A stretch of 64,000 nucleotides of DNA from Macrostomum hystrix (lineage: Eukaryota; Platyhelminthes; Macrostomidae). Made by a program: the position numbers and the translations under genes. The stretch covers positions 1,750,501 through 1,814,500 of the forward strand of contig CATNEN010000034.1 of the NCBI GenBank assembly GCA_950097015.1, written 5' to 3'. Under the pieces are notes generated by a model. The model had not been told where the DNA came from. It ran no database searches and saw nothing but the letters and a program-made list of their open reading frames with translations. Positions 20,471 through 31,059 of the stretch are shown in pieces; within the stretch, counting starts at the first letter, position 1, and every line of letters starts with the position of its first letter.

Positions 20471-21365
20471 TCAGTCATTCTAATCAATGACTGAGTAGAA
20501 CTCAGCCATTTATTCATCCAGTTCCGTCATGATCGTGCTCTCGCGATATCCTCGTCATGCAGACGTGTCCTCGATAGCAACTGATTTAGGAGCTCGCTAG
20601 AACACTGGAAATTGGGGAAAAAAGCTGGCTAATCCCAAACCAATAGGATATTTGAACAACGCCCTGAGTGGATGAGAAACAGGAAAGCAGAAAGAAAAAC
20701 AAGTGCCAAGGTGATCAGGTCGGCCAATTTCTACTAAAGCATAGTTAACAGCGATGACAGCTTTAAGTCGTAATTCACTTCGCCTTCCGTTGCTCTTGTA
20801 AGAAAGGAAATTGTCTTCTCAAAAGAGTCACCAGCTGCTTTTAAAGTTGGTTTCAATTTCAGTTTTGCGTTATCATTTTCCGCTGTGCCAATGCATTTAC
20901 TTTCAGACAGACTCTATTTTGACTACTGTGAGTAGAAAGGCGAAAAGCAAGATTATTTTGTTTGTAAGTTTAGAAAGATAAAATTAATTTCTTATCCTTT
21001 TTATTTAGACTATCAGTGAGGTGGTCACTCGGGTAGAACTCTTTGAAACCAAGCCCAAAGAGAGTAATGAAATTGGAATTTTTTTAACCAAAATTCAGTA
21101 AGCCATTCGCTCAGTGAAGAGCTTAGGATTAGAAAACGACAATTAAAAAAATCGTCTAGCTATTTTAGAACTTTAAAAAAAAATTGCAACTAAAATAAAA
21201 TATGTAAAGCTGGGAGTGAAATGTCCTTGATAACCTCTAGAAATCATGGAAACAATAACAAATATAATAAATATTTTTGCAGGTCTATTAATAGCAATAT
21301 TTTCTAGCAAGACACTTCTTCAGTTCACTGAATTATCGATATGACATCGTAACAATAAACATTCC
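20471..21365. other. Intergenic spacer
   Basis: AT-rich with no exons recognised. It separates two tandem arrays. Confidence 0.5.
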
Positions 21366-21369
21366 TGTA

Positions 21370-21792
21370 GGGCAGGAAACACTCCTGTCTAACAGGAAAC
21401 ACTCCTGTCTAACAGGAAACACTCCTGTCTAACAGGAAACACTCCTGTCTAACAGGAAACACTCCTGTCTAACAGGAAACACTCCTGTCTAACAGGAAAC
21501 ACTCCTGTCTAACAGGAAACACTCCTGTCTAACAGGAAACACTCCTGTCTAACAGGAAACACTCCTATCTAACAGGAAGCACTCCTATCTAACAGGAAGC
21601 ACTCCTATCTAACAGGAAGCACTCCTATCTAACAGGAAGCACTCCTATCTAACAGGAAACACTCCTATCTAACAGGAAACACTCCTATCTAACAGGAAAC
21701 ACTCCTATCTAACAGGAAACACTCCTATCTAACAGGAAACACTCCTATCTAACAGGAAACACTCCTGTCTAACAGGAAACACTCCTGTCTAA
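21370..21792. repeat. 20-bp self-complementary minisatellite
   Basis: About 21 copies of the 20-bp unit ACAGGAAACACTCCTGTCTA. Each unit holds an inverted repeat (ACAGGA ... TCCTGT), so each copy can fold as a hairpin. A central block carries CCTATCT and ACAGGAAGC variants that weaken the pairing. It lies just 3' of DHCR7. Confidence 0.95.
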
Positions 21793-21930
21793 AGGGACAA
21801 ATCTCAGTGCAACAATAGTTTAAAATGATCTGACTGATGTTAACTAATTCTAAATGTTTTAAATTAGCAATGTTTAGCATAGCAGAAACAGATGCGATAC
21901 ACTGGGACATGGGATCATATCAGAGCGCCC

Positions 21931-23313
21931 TCAGAAGATCATCGGCACAACCTTGTAGGGCACCAGTTTGCAGTACTCAGTCCAGTACTTGCCATACTTC
22001 TCGCGGCACTTTTTATCGTCACGAAAGCTACGATGGAACAGCAGAATGGACAGGAAGATAAAGTACAGATAGGGGATCACGTGACAACCGGAGCCGCACA
22101 CCGCCGACCAGCACAGCGTCAGGCTGAGCTCCGGGATGTAATGGAAGTGACGCGACACGGCCCAGAAGCCGCTGGCCAGAAGCACCGACTCTCGCTCTTC
22201 GCCGCTGTCCAGCCGGTACTTGGCCCGGATCACCCGCGCCTGCCGGCCCCAGATGGTCAGCAGGCCGTCAGCGGCTCTGGCGGCCTGCTTCTGCCAGTCG
22301 CTCCAGTAGTTCACAGCCAGGCTGGCCAGGCCCGCGATGAGCAGGGCGGCAGTCCAGGCCGGACCAATGGCCTGGCCCTGGCGCACCATGAACAGGCTCA
22401 CCAAAGTGTAGAAGCTGGGCACGAAGCACAGGCAGCCCCAGCAGATGTAGAATCCGGCCCTGTCCGTGATGATGTCGATTGTGCGATAATAGCCAGCCTC
22501 CCACCAGAAGAATTTGGTCAGGTAGAGCAGCTGCAGCACTGTCGTGACCGCCACGCCGTCAACCACTCTTCCGTGAAGCTCGTAGCTTTTCAGAGCGAAC
22601 AGAGCCACCGCCAGGGCCCAGACGGTCAGGCCGAAGCGACAATTCGTGAACACTTTCACATCGATGCCGAAAATCCTCGGATAGAGCTCCGTGCCCCAGT
22701 AATAGTCGAACAGAAAGTTGCCGCTGCGACCGTGGTCAGTGGAGGTCGGAGCTAAGATTCCTTTGACGCAGAGCAGCAGACAGAAGACTAGGCTAAGCAG
22801 GATCGTGGAGGCTAGGAAGTCTCCGTAGTGATCGTACACGACAGTCGGCGTCAGGCCTCGCTGTTTCAAATATACCGTGCCGGCTGCGAATGTTGCCATG
22901 GTGATGAGGTAGCAAGCGAAGCCGTTGTCGCGGTACTCTGGCACGTGACCAGTTGGCGTCTCGGTGCCGTAGCTGACAGGCCCGGGAACCAGCAGCATCA
23001 GGAGCACCTGGAAGGCGCAGAATGCCAGAATAGCCGCGTACACAGCCCAATTAGTGACGCTAATCGAGGCCCAGACAATGCCAGGACCGCCGTGATTGGC
23101 CAGCCTGCGTCCCAGTTCCACTAGGCTGCCTTCGCAGTGCACGGAGGCGTACCAAAGATACATCACCGACTGCGGCACTAGCAGGATCAGCAGCAGGGGC
23201 ACCATGGTGCGGTTGAACAGCTTCGACAGGGTACCCTCCAGCTGCTTCTTGGTCGGCGGACGCTGCAGGCCACCGCTGGCTGGCGGTCTGGGGCTTCGCC
23301 CTTTCGCTACCAT
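21931..23313 (-). CDS. DHCR7: 7-dehydrocholesterol reductase (DHCR7), intronless
   Basis: One 460-residue frame, close to human DHCR7 (475), with no introns. The enzyme is an ER multi-pass membrane protein that uses NADPH to reduce the C7-C8 double bond of 7-dehydrosterols. Diagnostic stretches include GNFLFDYYWGTELYPRIFG, VFTNCRFGL, KFFWWEAGYYRTIDI and ITDRAGFYICWGC. LLASGFWAVSRHFHYIPEL is the sterol-reductase family signature and HRSFRDDKKCREKYGKYW is at the C-terminus, which ends VPYKVVPMIF. About eight or nine hydrophobic segments are visible. The start ATG 23313 is followed by a basic/Pro-rich lead (MVAKGRSPRPPAS). Directly upstream, TTTCTTAG|AAAGCCGAA-ATG looks like a splice or trans-splice acceptor. 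The neighbouring genes have introns, so this may be an old retrocopy that stayed functional. The frame is intact. Confidence 0.95.
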   Translation of the reverse strand: MVAKGRSPRPPASGGLQRPPTKKQLEGTLSKLFNRTMVPLLLILLVPQSVMYLWYASVHCEGSLVELGRRLANHGGPGIVWASISVTNWAVYAAILAFCAFQVLLMLLVPGPVSYGTETPTGHVPEYRDNGFACYLITMATFAAGTVYLKQRGLTPTVVYDHYGDFLASTILLSLVFCLLLCVKGILAPTSTDHGRSGNFLFDYYWGTELYPRIFGIDVKVFTNCRFGLTVWALAVALFALKSYELHGRVVDGVAVTTVLQLLYLTKFFWWEAGYYRTIDIITDRAGFYICWGCLCFVPSFYTLVSLFMVRQGQAIGPAWTAALLIAGLASLAVNYWSDWQKQAARAADGLLTIWGRQARVIRAKYRLDSGEERESVLLASGFWAVSRHFHYIPELSLTLCWSAVCGSGCHVIPYLYFIFLSILLFHRSFRDDKKCREKYGKYWTEYCKLVPYKVVPMIF

Positions 23314-23329
23314 TTCGGCTTTCTAAGAA

Positions 23330-24270
23330 ATTGCAAGCTGAAGTGAGTTGGTCAATTGCGAAAAGCAGACTATTTCTTTTTAAGGTAACACTGCAGTTCC
23401 AAGGGTCGGTCAGTTTCTTCGCCCTATTATTAGCATTGCAGCTCTGATGTGTTAGCCAATCAACAAACAGCTGAGCAATCGAACCAACTGACCCGTGTCA
23501 AAGTACACAGAAAGCTGCGGGGTGGCTGTCTGGGTCCCCCCTGGCTCTCTCTCTCTCTCTTTCATGTGTCTCTTTCGCGTCCTATAGCTGTCTCTGCTAC
23601 CCCACCTCAGAGCCAGCCCCATTCTCAAGCGGGTTCTCGGTGGCGTGATTTTGTCAACCTTCTTGCCAATTTAGCTTTAGAATAGCTTTAGTATGCGAGT
23701 AGGTAGTATTCCTGCCAGCTAGTGTTGTGCCATTGCGTTCGCAGGTTGAATGCCGTAGCTGAGAATAAAAATAGAACACGATGAGGATTGAAGGCAATTG
23801 TCTGCATCGAGCTTTCGACTATTGAGCGAGTGAAAAGCCTCAAAGAAGGAAGGGTTCAGGAGGACATTGGGGAGAGGGGCGGCTCGAAGACTGTGTGATT
23901 ATCGATTTTTATTCCGCATCTAGCAGTCCAATAGAGACGGTTCGCGTCTCGTCCCCTCGGGGTTGGGGGTGGGGCAACACGCCCTCCAACACGCAGCAAC
24001 TCTTCCTCAGTTACAATTCTTTTCTCGTTAGCCTTCGGGTTTAACTAAGGGCGATCCCCACCTCCCTCCACTCTAACACTCGCTCAGTCTTCCTCTAACT
24101 GTCCCTGTCCCAACCTCAACTCCTGCAACGACTTAAGCTCACCAAACTTTGCGGTTGAGCAAGCACTCACACTCACAGAACTGCTCAACAATGTCCTCTG
24201 TTACTCGGCTCCTCTTTTAAGTACACTTTGCTTCTGTATGATTCAAAATTAAAGAATTGGAAAGTTTTGG
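23330..24270. other. DHCR7 upstream spacer
   Basis: Contains a (CT)n run near 23545 and C-rich stretches but no recognisable exon. It likely includes the DHCR7 promoter. Confidence 0.5.
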
Positions 24271-24276
24271 GACAGT

Positions 24277-25078
24277 CTGTTCTGTAACAGGCTGTTCTGT
24301 GACTATATGTTCTGTAACAGGCTGTTCTGTGACTATATGTTCTGTAACAGGCTGTTCTGTGACTATATGTTCTGTAACAGGCTGTTCTGTGACTATATGT
24401 TCTGTAACAGGCTGTTCTGTGACTATATGTTCTGTAACAGGCTGTTCTGTGACTATATGTTCTGTAACAGGCTGTTCTGTGACTATATGTTCTGTAACAG
24501 GCTGTTCTGTGACTATATGTTCTGTAACAGGCTGTTCTGTGACTATATGTTCTGTAACAGGCTGTTCTGTGACTATATGTTCTGTAACAGGCTGTTCTGT
24601 GACTATATGTTCTGTAACAGGCTGTTCTGTGACTATATGTTCTGTAACAGGCTGTTCTGTGACTATATGTTCTGTAACAGGCTGTTCTGTGACTATATGT
24701 TCTGTAACAGGCTGTTCTGTGACTATATGTTCTGTAACAGGCTGTTCTGTGACTATATGTTCTGTAACAGGCTGTTCTGTGACTATATGTTCTGTAACAG
24801 GCTGTTCTGTGACTATATGTTCTGTAACAGGCTGTTCTGTGACTATATGTTCTGTAACAGGCTGTTCTGTGACTATATGTTCTGTAACAGGCTGTTCTGT
24901 GACTATATGTTCTGTAACAGGCTGTTCTGTGACTATATGTTCTGTAACAGGCTGTTCTGTGACTATATGTTCTGTAACAGGCTGTTCTGTGACTATATGT
25001 TCTGTAACAGGCTGTTCTGTGACTATATGTTCTGTAACAGGCTGTTCTGTGACTATATGTTCTGTAACGGACTGTTCT
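24277..25078. repeat. 30-bp minisatellite, almost perfectly uniform
   Basis: About 26 copies of a 30-bp unit, TCTGTAACAGGCTGTTCTGT followed by GACTATATGT. Over about 760 bp I see no base change; only the first and last copies differ. The unit contains the palindrome AACAG-G-CTGTT and is a multiple of three. At least two plus frames and one minus frame therefore stay open (minus strand: repeated decapeptide TEQPVTEHIV with an ATG at 25089). Uniformity points to very recent amplification. I do not call a gene. Confidence 0.96.
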
Positions 25079-25608
25079 ATGATAGACAAGCTGTTCTTTA
25101 AGCGACAGTTTCTGATATTTTCACATACATTTTGACAAATACGAGTAAAACCCTGAAGTTACACTAAAAAGTTAAATTTGTCGCTTCCTCAGCCAGGGGG
25201 TATTATTAGCTGGCTAGACTAGCGCAGGAAGTCCTCATTGAACTGTTTACTCATTCAAATTTTACAGGTGCGCTGAAGATTCAGAAAATAAGTGCACAAT
25301 TGTACTTTTAGCTTGATACCACCACACCAGCTAGTGTGAGGTCAAACACAGCCAGAGCTATACGATAAAGGCTTTGCGTGCAGATAAATATTATCAGCAG
25401 AACTTCAGGCTCTGACGTGTTAACTCAGTGCAAATATATATTGCTTGAAGAAGCCTATATTGCGACTGCTTTTCGATAAGGAAATGAAAATTCGGCTGTG
25501 GGCTGCGGCAGGTTGGGTGTCTGACGTGACTCAGTTAAGAGGGTGCAGAACCCGAGCGCCTTTGCCACTATGACTGTGTCATTGTGTCTCGGAATGAGCC
25601 TTTTAGTC
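25079..25608. other. Intergenic spacer
   Basis: No gene or repeat recognised between the 30-bp array and the hAT-like terminus at 25609. Confidence 0.5.
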
Positions 25609-26105
25609 CAGGGGTCGGCAAACTTCAGTTCTTGACCCCTTTCACCTTTCACGTGTCTCATTTCCCCCGTGTCTCATCTCTCCCGTGTCTCATCTCTCCT
25701 GTGTCTCATCTCTCCCGTGTCTCATCTCTCCCGTGTCTCATCTCTCCTGTGTCTCATCTCTCCCGTGTCTCATCTCTCCCGTGTCTCATCTTTCACGTGT
25801 CTCATCTCTCCCGTGTCTCAGCTCTCCCGTGTCTCATCTCTCCCGTGTCTCATCTCCCCCGTGTCTCATCTCTCCCGTGTCTCATCTCTCCCGTGTCTCA
25901 GCTCTCCCGTGTCTCATCTCTCCCGTGTCTCATCTCTCCCGTGTCTCATCTCTCCCGTGTCTCAGCTCTCCCGTGTCTCATCTCTCCCGTGTCTCATCTC
26001 CCCCGTGTCTCATCTCTCCCGTGTCTCATCTCCCCCGTGTCTCATCTCTCCCGTGTCTCATCTCTCTTCTGTCTCATCTCCCCCGTGTCTCATCTCTCCC
26101 ATTGC
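25609..26105. repeat. hAT-like terminus plus 16-bp minisatellite
   Basis: Starts CAGGGGTCGGCAAACTTC, the same terminus as the MITE at 28728, and within 40 bp becomes about 28 copies of TCTCATCTCTCCCGTG with GCTCTCC and TCCCCC variants. No matching right terminus follows the array. See 28728-28935, 51565-51945 and 57333-58580 for relatives. Confidence 0.85.
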
Positions 26106-26109
26106 AACT

Positions 26110-26500
26110 AGTCGCAACTAAATCACGTTAAAAAATTCACGTTCTAGCTACTGAATTCAGTAGTTACGGTCTTAAATTATTTGCAATAAAATATGAGCCA
26201 ACTACCTTTTTGCTTAATGTGTGTTTCAAGTAATAAAATATATATATTTGTGTCCAAAAATCTAGACAAGCAGTATCAAATATCGAATGAGAGAAGATTA
26301 TGAAAGTTTAGAAAAAACGAATATTATTACTTCAGGTAAAACATTATTTAATTGGTGCTTAAAACTGTGGAAAATTGTCGAGTACTAATCATTTAATATT
26401 TATTGAATAGCAAGATAAACTGCTCAGTTATTTTCTTATTCGCAAATTTTATTGCTTTTCTTAGATTTCTCAGAAAGCACACGCGTCAACGCATCAAATC
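26110..26500. other. Spacer 3' of the polycystin-like gene
   Basis: AT-rich. It should hold the 3' UTR and polyadenylation signal of the minus-strand gene. AATAAA-like words are present on both strands, but none can be chosen with confidence. Confidence 0.4.
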
Positions 26501-26509
26501 GCAGCCTTC

Positions 26510-29500
26510 TCATTCTCTGATGGATTCGCCGAATTCGAACTCTCGACCACTAACAGCTGACAGGCTGGTCCGCCTGGACACCCGACTCGAACCTTTGCAG
26601 CTGCTGCTGGTCTCAGCCGACCACTCGTTCGGGTGCTCAGACTGGTACACCCACCTCACCTGTCTATAGTACTGCTCATTCACTGCCAGTAGGTCAGCGG
26701 CCAGCTCCTGGTCTGTGGCGTGCTCGCTGAACAAGCAGATGACGCTGATGTGCAACTGGTGCAGCCGCATCGATATTTGCTTCATATTGTTTGCGATGCG
26801 CCCTGAGCAGTGAATGCCAGTGTTTCATAATGAGCTTTATTAGAATTCTGGTTCTAGCTCTGCTGCCCATAACTGGTATGTGTCATTTCGATGCTTATCA
26901 ATCAAAACTTCCCGATTCCTGACCTTTCCAATCCCTAAACTTCCCAATCCCTAAACTTCCCAAGAAAGTGAGTCATCTTTTCCGTGACGTCTCTCCTGTC
27001 GTGCTATCCAATGAAACCCAGTTTTTCAGGAAGGGCGTCCCTTAATCTTCACTCACTCTCATCGCTGGGCAAGTAATCCTCGAAGATATTGAGCCTGGGA
27101 TCCGGCACCAGGCGGTGCAGGAAACGACGCAGCCAGCTGCATAGGAGGGCCAGCAGCGTGTTCGCCAGCACCTCGCTGTCCTCAACAACGTCCTTCGGCC
27201 GATGAGATGCTTCTCGAGCCGCACGACGCTCTCGAAGCAGCACGGCTAAAAATAGGCAGGCCAGCAGGATGGCAGTGACTAGTGTTGCGGACACAATCAG
27301 GCAGGCGGCCAGCGATGGGGGACTGCCGATAGACCACTGAGCCGATCTGGCGTTCTCTGTCAGGTCGAGGGCAAAATTCGCTTTGATTGGGCATCTCGAA
27401 GCCCACCTCACACCCAGCCATTCCTTATCCTCCCAACACCCACCTCACACCCAGCCATTCCTTACCCCACCAACACCCACCTCACACCCAGCCATTCCTT
27501 ATCCTCCCAACACCCACCTCACACCCAGCCATTCTTAACCATCCCAACACCCACCTCACACCCAGCCATTCCTTATCCCCCCAAAACAACCTCACACGAG
27601 ACACTCCTTACCCTAGCAAAACCGACCTCACACTCAGCCATTCCTTTGAACTAGACTCTCAAAACTTACTCGTCACAGCGGCTAGAAGCGAAATCAATAG
27701 CGAGAAAAAGCCAGGCGCCGGCAGCGCGGATGCGGCAGGCGGCCTGGCAGCTCCCAGCACGTCAGCCAGTAGTGAAACTGTACCAGCAGAGCATAGCAAC
27801 AACATGGCAACCGCTAGGCACGTCAGACTAGCCGACGCTCGCTGCAGGGCTGTCCCAGACAGAGCCGATGGTTGTACAAACTGGACTAGACGAAGGCTGA
27901 ACAGAAATACAAGAACTGAGAGCAGATGGGTGAATGCCTGCCAAAACCGAGGGGGTTAAAGCGGAGTCCTTAGCATTTCCATTATTAAAAAAATGCTAAA
28001 TTCATCATTCAACAACCAACCTCGGCAGTTTCCACCGTTCTCAGCATTGTCGGAAAAGTATCGTCCAGATGGTACGCATCCGCAGCCGCTGGCGACGCCA
28101 GAAGGAGCCGCCTGGCTGCCTCGGTGTTGAAGGCGCACCGCATCGGCAATACCAGGAATGCGGCAGCTGCGGTGGCCAGCAGAATGCAGGCAGTCAGCGC
28201 CTGACAGAACCGGTTTAAACCGGTTTCTGACAGCAGGGCCCGGGCGAGCAGGAGGCTGGCGTGGACGCAGGCAGAGACAAGGCCGATCAGCTCGGCTGCC
28301 AAGGCCAGCGCGTCGCCAGCCGGCCATCTGGCGTAGTCTCGCACAGTTGCCACCCGGATGTAGAGTTCGGCGACTCCGGCGCCGACGGTGGGGAGCTCCA
28401 GCAGGGCCTGGCACACGGCCAATAGTCTATGGGCCGGCTGGTAGAGGAAGAACTCAACAGCTACGGCTCTGGTTTGCCTATCAAAGGCCCAACTGGAATT
28501 CGCTAGCTGGTTGATGGTTGCCATCGCAACGGTGATGTTTGCGTCCAGGTAGCGCGGTCGGCCTAGGCAGGGTCGGGCCGGGTATTGAAGGCCGGGTATT
28601 GAATAGCCGCAGCCAGCCTGCGCAAGGTGCGGTTGCTGATTAATGAGCCGGATGTATTTCTGCATCTTTGGATTTCAAGAAAACTTTTAGACTTCGGGAA
28701 TAATGGGATTTAGAGAATTATATAAACCAGGGGTTGGCAAACTCCGGCCCGCGGAACAGATGCGGCCCTCGAAGCTCCCAAATCCGGCCCGTTGCCCATC
28801 TAACACCTATAGTATCCTGTCTCATCTATTCTGTCTCATCTCTCCCCTTTCTCAAATTCCTACTGTCAGTCCGGCCCGCTGTCGTCTTTAAGATTCTCTC
28901 CGTGGCCCGCACGCTAATAAGTTTGCCAATCCCTGAAAAAATAATGTCTTTGTTATATTATATTATTTTATTTTAAAGGCCGTTTTTAATTGTCCTGTCA
29001 GAGAGTTGGGCGAAATTGAACGAATGAGATCACAACGTTATCCATGATTCGCCCACCGCCGCCACGCCGTCAGCAGCTTTCGTAGCTCCGGGATCCTCGT
29101 CGGAAAGTAGGCAATACCGACCGTTGGCGCCGATCAGCGCGGCCGGCATTGAAGCCGGGCATCGGACGGAGGCACCGCGCATTCGACGCAGCCTGGGCGG
29201 CGACGACTTCGGCCAAATTAGCGAGGCGTCGTGCGAGTAGACGAAATTGTTTGAGGACGAATTCCATTGGGCTGGGCGGAGGAGGCCGGCGCTGCCGTAC
29301 AGCCCGGGCAGCAGGGTGAGCCGGCACCACCGCCAGAAGGCGACAGCGTCGCGCACCGTAGTCAACGGCTGGGTGGCATTTCTAGGAATCCGACCGACTC
29401 CAAGGCCGCGCGGAGCATCGACTAGCAGACTGCGCAGATGCTGCCGTAGGCGCCAGTTCGCGCCGCCGTCGCCGCCGCCGCCGCCGCTGGCGGAGCCCGC

Positions 29501-29680
29501 AGCCGCCAGTGCCAGCAGGCACAGCTGTAGAAATGTGGCCAAGGCGAGGATCAGTCGGCGACGGCGACTCGGCGAGGGTCGAGATTGCGACAGGAGACCC
29601 CAGGGCAGCCAGTCGGGCAACCGGCGAGGTCGGCCGGATGATTTTGAACGGCTTCGTTGGGAATTCCCACCGGTTATCAT
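26510..29680 (-). CDS. Polycystin-family (PKD/TRPP-like) membrane protein
   Basis: Five exons (29680-29057, 28665-28021, 27937-27670, 27380-27057, 26802-26510) join in consistent phases to give 717 residues. TM1 is LILALATFLQLCLLALAAAG. A large extracellular TOP (polycystin) domain contains TTVRDAVAFWRWCRLTLLPG, YLDANITVAMATINQLANSS and the family hallmark WAFDRQTRAVAVEFFLYQ. Further membrane segments are LALAAELIGLVSACVHASLL, ACILLATAAAAFLVL, HLLSVLVFLFSLRLVQFV, SLTCLAVAMLLLCSAG and LIVSATLVTAILLACLFLAV. Polycystins are cation channels or channel partners, often in cilia. The pore loop region (SLLISLLAAVTTNF) lacks the LGD motif of PKD2. No EF hand is seen; the tail is short and basic (SSRVSRRTSLSA). 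A strong donor (26659-26658) inside the last exon may give an alternative C-terminus. Start chosen at MITGGNSQRS; an upstream ATG at 29776 is in frame. Confidence 0.72.
27412..27650. repeat. 37-bp minisatellite in polycystin-like intron 3
   Basis: Five to six copies of a 37-bp unit containing CCTCACACCCAGCCATTCC and CCCAACACCCA. It lies between exons 3 and 4. Confidence 0.88.
28728..28935. mobile_element. 208-bp hAT-like MITE carrying the TCTCATCTCTCC seed
   Basis: Ends are inverted repeats: CAGGGGTTGGCAAACT on the left and, reverse-complemented, CAGGGATTGGCAAACT on the right (15 of 16). The sequence next to the left end (CCGGCCCGCGG ... GCGGCCC) resembles widespread hAT/Charlie termini. The centre (28808-28860) contains two or three short units CTGTCTCATCT, the sequence expanded elsewhere. 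No clear 8-bp target duplication is visible. It lies just 5' of exon 2 of the polycystin-like gene, in intron 1. Confidence 0.8.
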
Positions 29681-29699
29681 GGCAACTGATAGCAGCGAG

Positions 29700-30172
29700 A
29701 GAACGGGAAAGGTGATTTTGGTGCAATATGAAGCCGATAGATAGGCTTTGAAATGTCTCGAATGCATTTTAAACATGTTTTTTCGGAGTCGGAGATAAAA
29801 AGGCTTTGTTAGGCATATTCACTACAGCCCACTCATCTGTAAGTCATGGGAAAACTTTATGCCTGCGTTTTTTCTCAAACGTGAGCTTGAAGGGTGGAGG
29901 CTAGCAACCTGTTCTCTCTCAATTGTATTGTCTGTTGGCTAAGGCTGAAACTTTGCATTCTTTTTTCAGACTCACGGGCGGTTTAGAAATGAAAGACTTT
30001 GACAGGCCAGGAGCAACACGCATTGACAAACAGAATTAGCGATTGAAAGAAGACAGAAACAAAGAAATTGCATTTTTAACTACGCTAATTTTAGCCCATG
30101 GCAACAGTTTAATAATTCTCAGCTTTCGCCTTGTGATCTTGTCTAAGATAAAGAAGACTGAATTTCACAGTC
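29700..30172. other. Upstream region of the polycystin-like gene
   Basis: No gene recognised. It should hold the promoter of the minus-strand polycystin-like gene. Confidence 0.4.
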
Positions 30173-30174
30173 CA

Positions 30175-30422
30175 CCGTCACAATCCACAGGTTCCACAGT
30201 CCAACAATCCACAGGTTCCACAGTCCAACAATCCACAGGTTCGACAGTCCAACAATCCACAGATTCCATAGTCCAACAATCCACAGATTCCATAGTCCAA
30301 CAATCCACAAATTCCATAGTCCAACAATCCACAGATTCCATAGTCCAACAATCCACAGATTCCATAGTCCAACAATCCACAGGTTCGACAGTCCAACAAT
30401 CCACAGATTCCATAGTCCATTG
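30175..30422. repeat. 24-bp minisatellite
   Basis: Ten copies of the 24-bp unit CAACAATCCACAGATTCCAT plus AGTC, with GGTTCCAC and GGTTCGAC variants at the left. The unit is a multiple of three, so frames stay open as an eight-residue repeat (QQSTDSIV) by chance. Confidence 0.92.
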
Positions 30423-30429
30423 TCCATCG

Positions 30430-30945
30430 AGTTCGGGTTTTCGCTTTAAGTTCAGAGCATTTGCTCTTGCGAACATGATAAGAAATGTGATTTTTAGAGC
30501 AATCTAGCTCTTGAGCACTGCCTGTACGGATGCTCATTAATCGCATATTGAGAAGGCAATTTACACTCCTTACCTATGGAATTGCAGCGGGGATAAAGAT
30601 CCCGTCAGCCCGCTGTCTCCTGGGATTATGTTCGCTAGGGAACTAGACATGTGTAGTCCCAACAGAAAATCGATGTTCGGACTAGCACTGCATATTAGCA
30701 TATTGCGGGTCACACAAGCGATATTGAGGAATGCAGACAGCGCATGGGACCCTCAACAGCATGGAGACAGACGCCCTGTCTCAGATTCTAAAAGTGGTAT
30801 TCAATACTACAAAGTACATTACAACTGACCTTCTGTCTACATTTACATTGGCTGACCGTTTTTTATCTTCCAACTGCACCAATTCTCTCAATCACTTTAC
30901 TTCCTTACCAGACAGCGAATTCACGGACTCAAGATTTGAGTTCAG
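30430..30945. other. Intergenic spacer
   Basis: No gene or repeat recognised. Confidence 0.45.
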
Positions 30946-30947
30946 GA

Positions 30948-31056
30948 TCTCATTCTCCCATTCACGGAATCTCATTCTCCCATTCACAGAATCTCATTCT
31001 CCCAATTCACAGAATCTCATTCTTCCCATTTACAGAATCTCATTCTCCCCATTCAA
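30948..31056. repeat. 22-bp minisatellite, short
   Basis: About five copies of CATTCTCCCATTCACAGAAT plus CT. Confidence 0.85.
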
Positions 31057-31059
31057 TCA

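Noticed and set aside
21370..21792. CRISPR-like array of palindromic repeats
   Set aside because: The repeats are contiguous with no unique spacers, and the genome is clearly eukaryotic.
21892..22755. 287-codon plus-strand frame over DHCR7
   Set aside because: Antisense shadow of the well-conserved DHCR7 frame.
24217..25135. Long open frames of about 290 codons with decapeptide repeats
   Set aside because: The 30-bp unit is a multiple of three and has few stop triplets, so frames on both strands stay open. There is no splice context, no unique domain and no codon bias; it is best read as a minisatellite.
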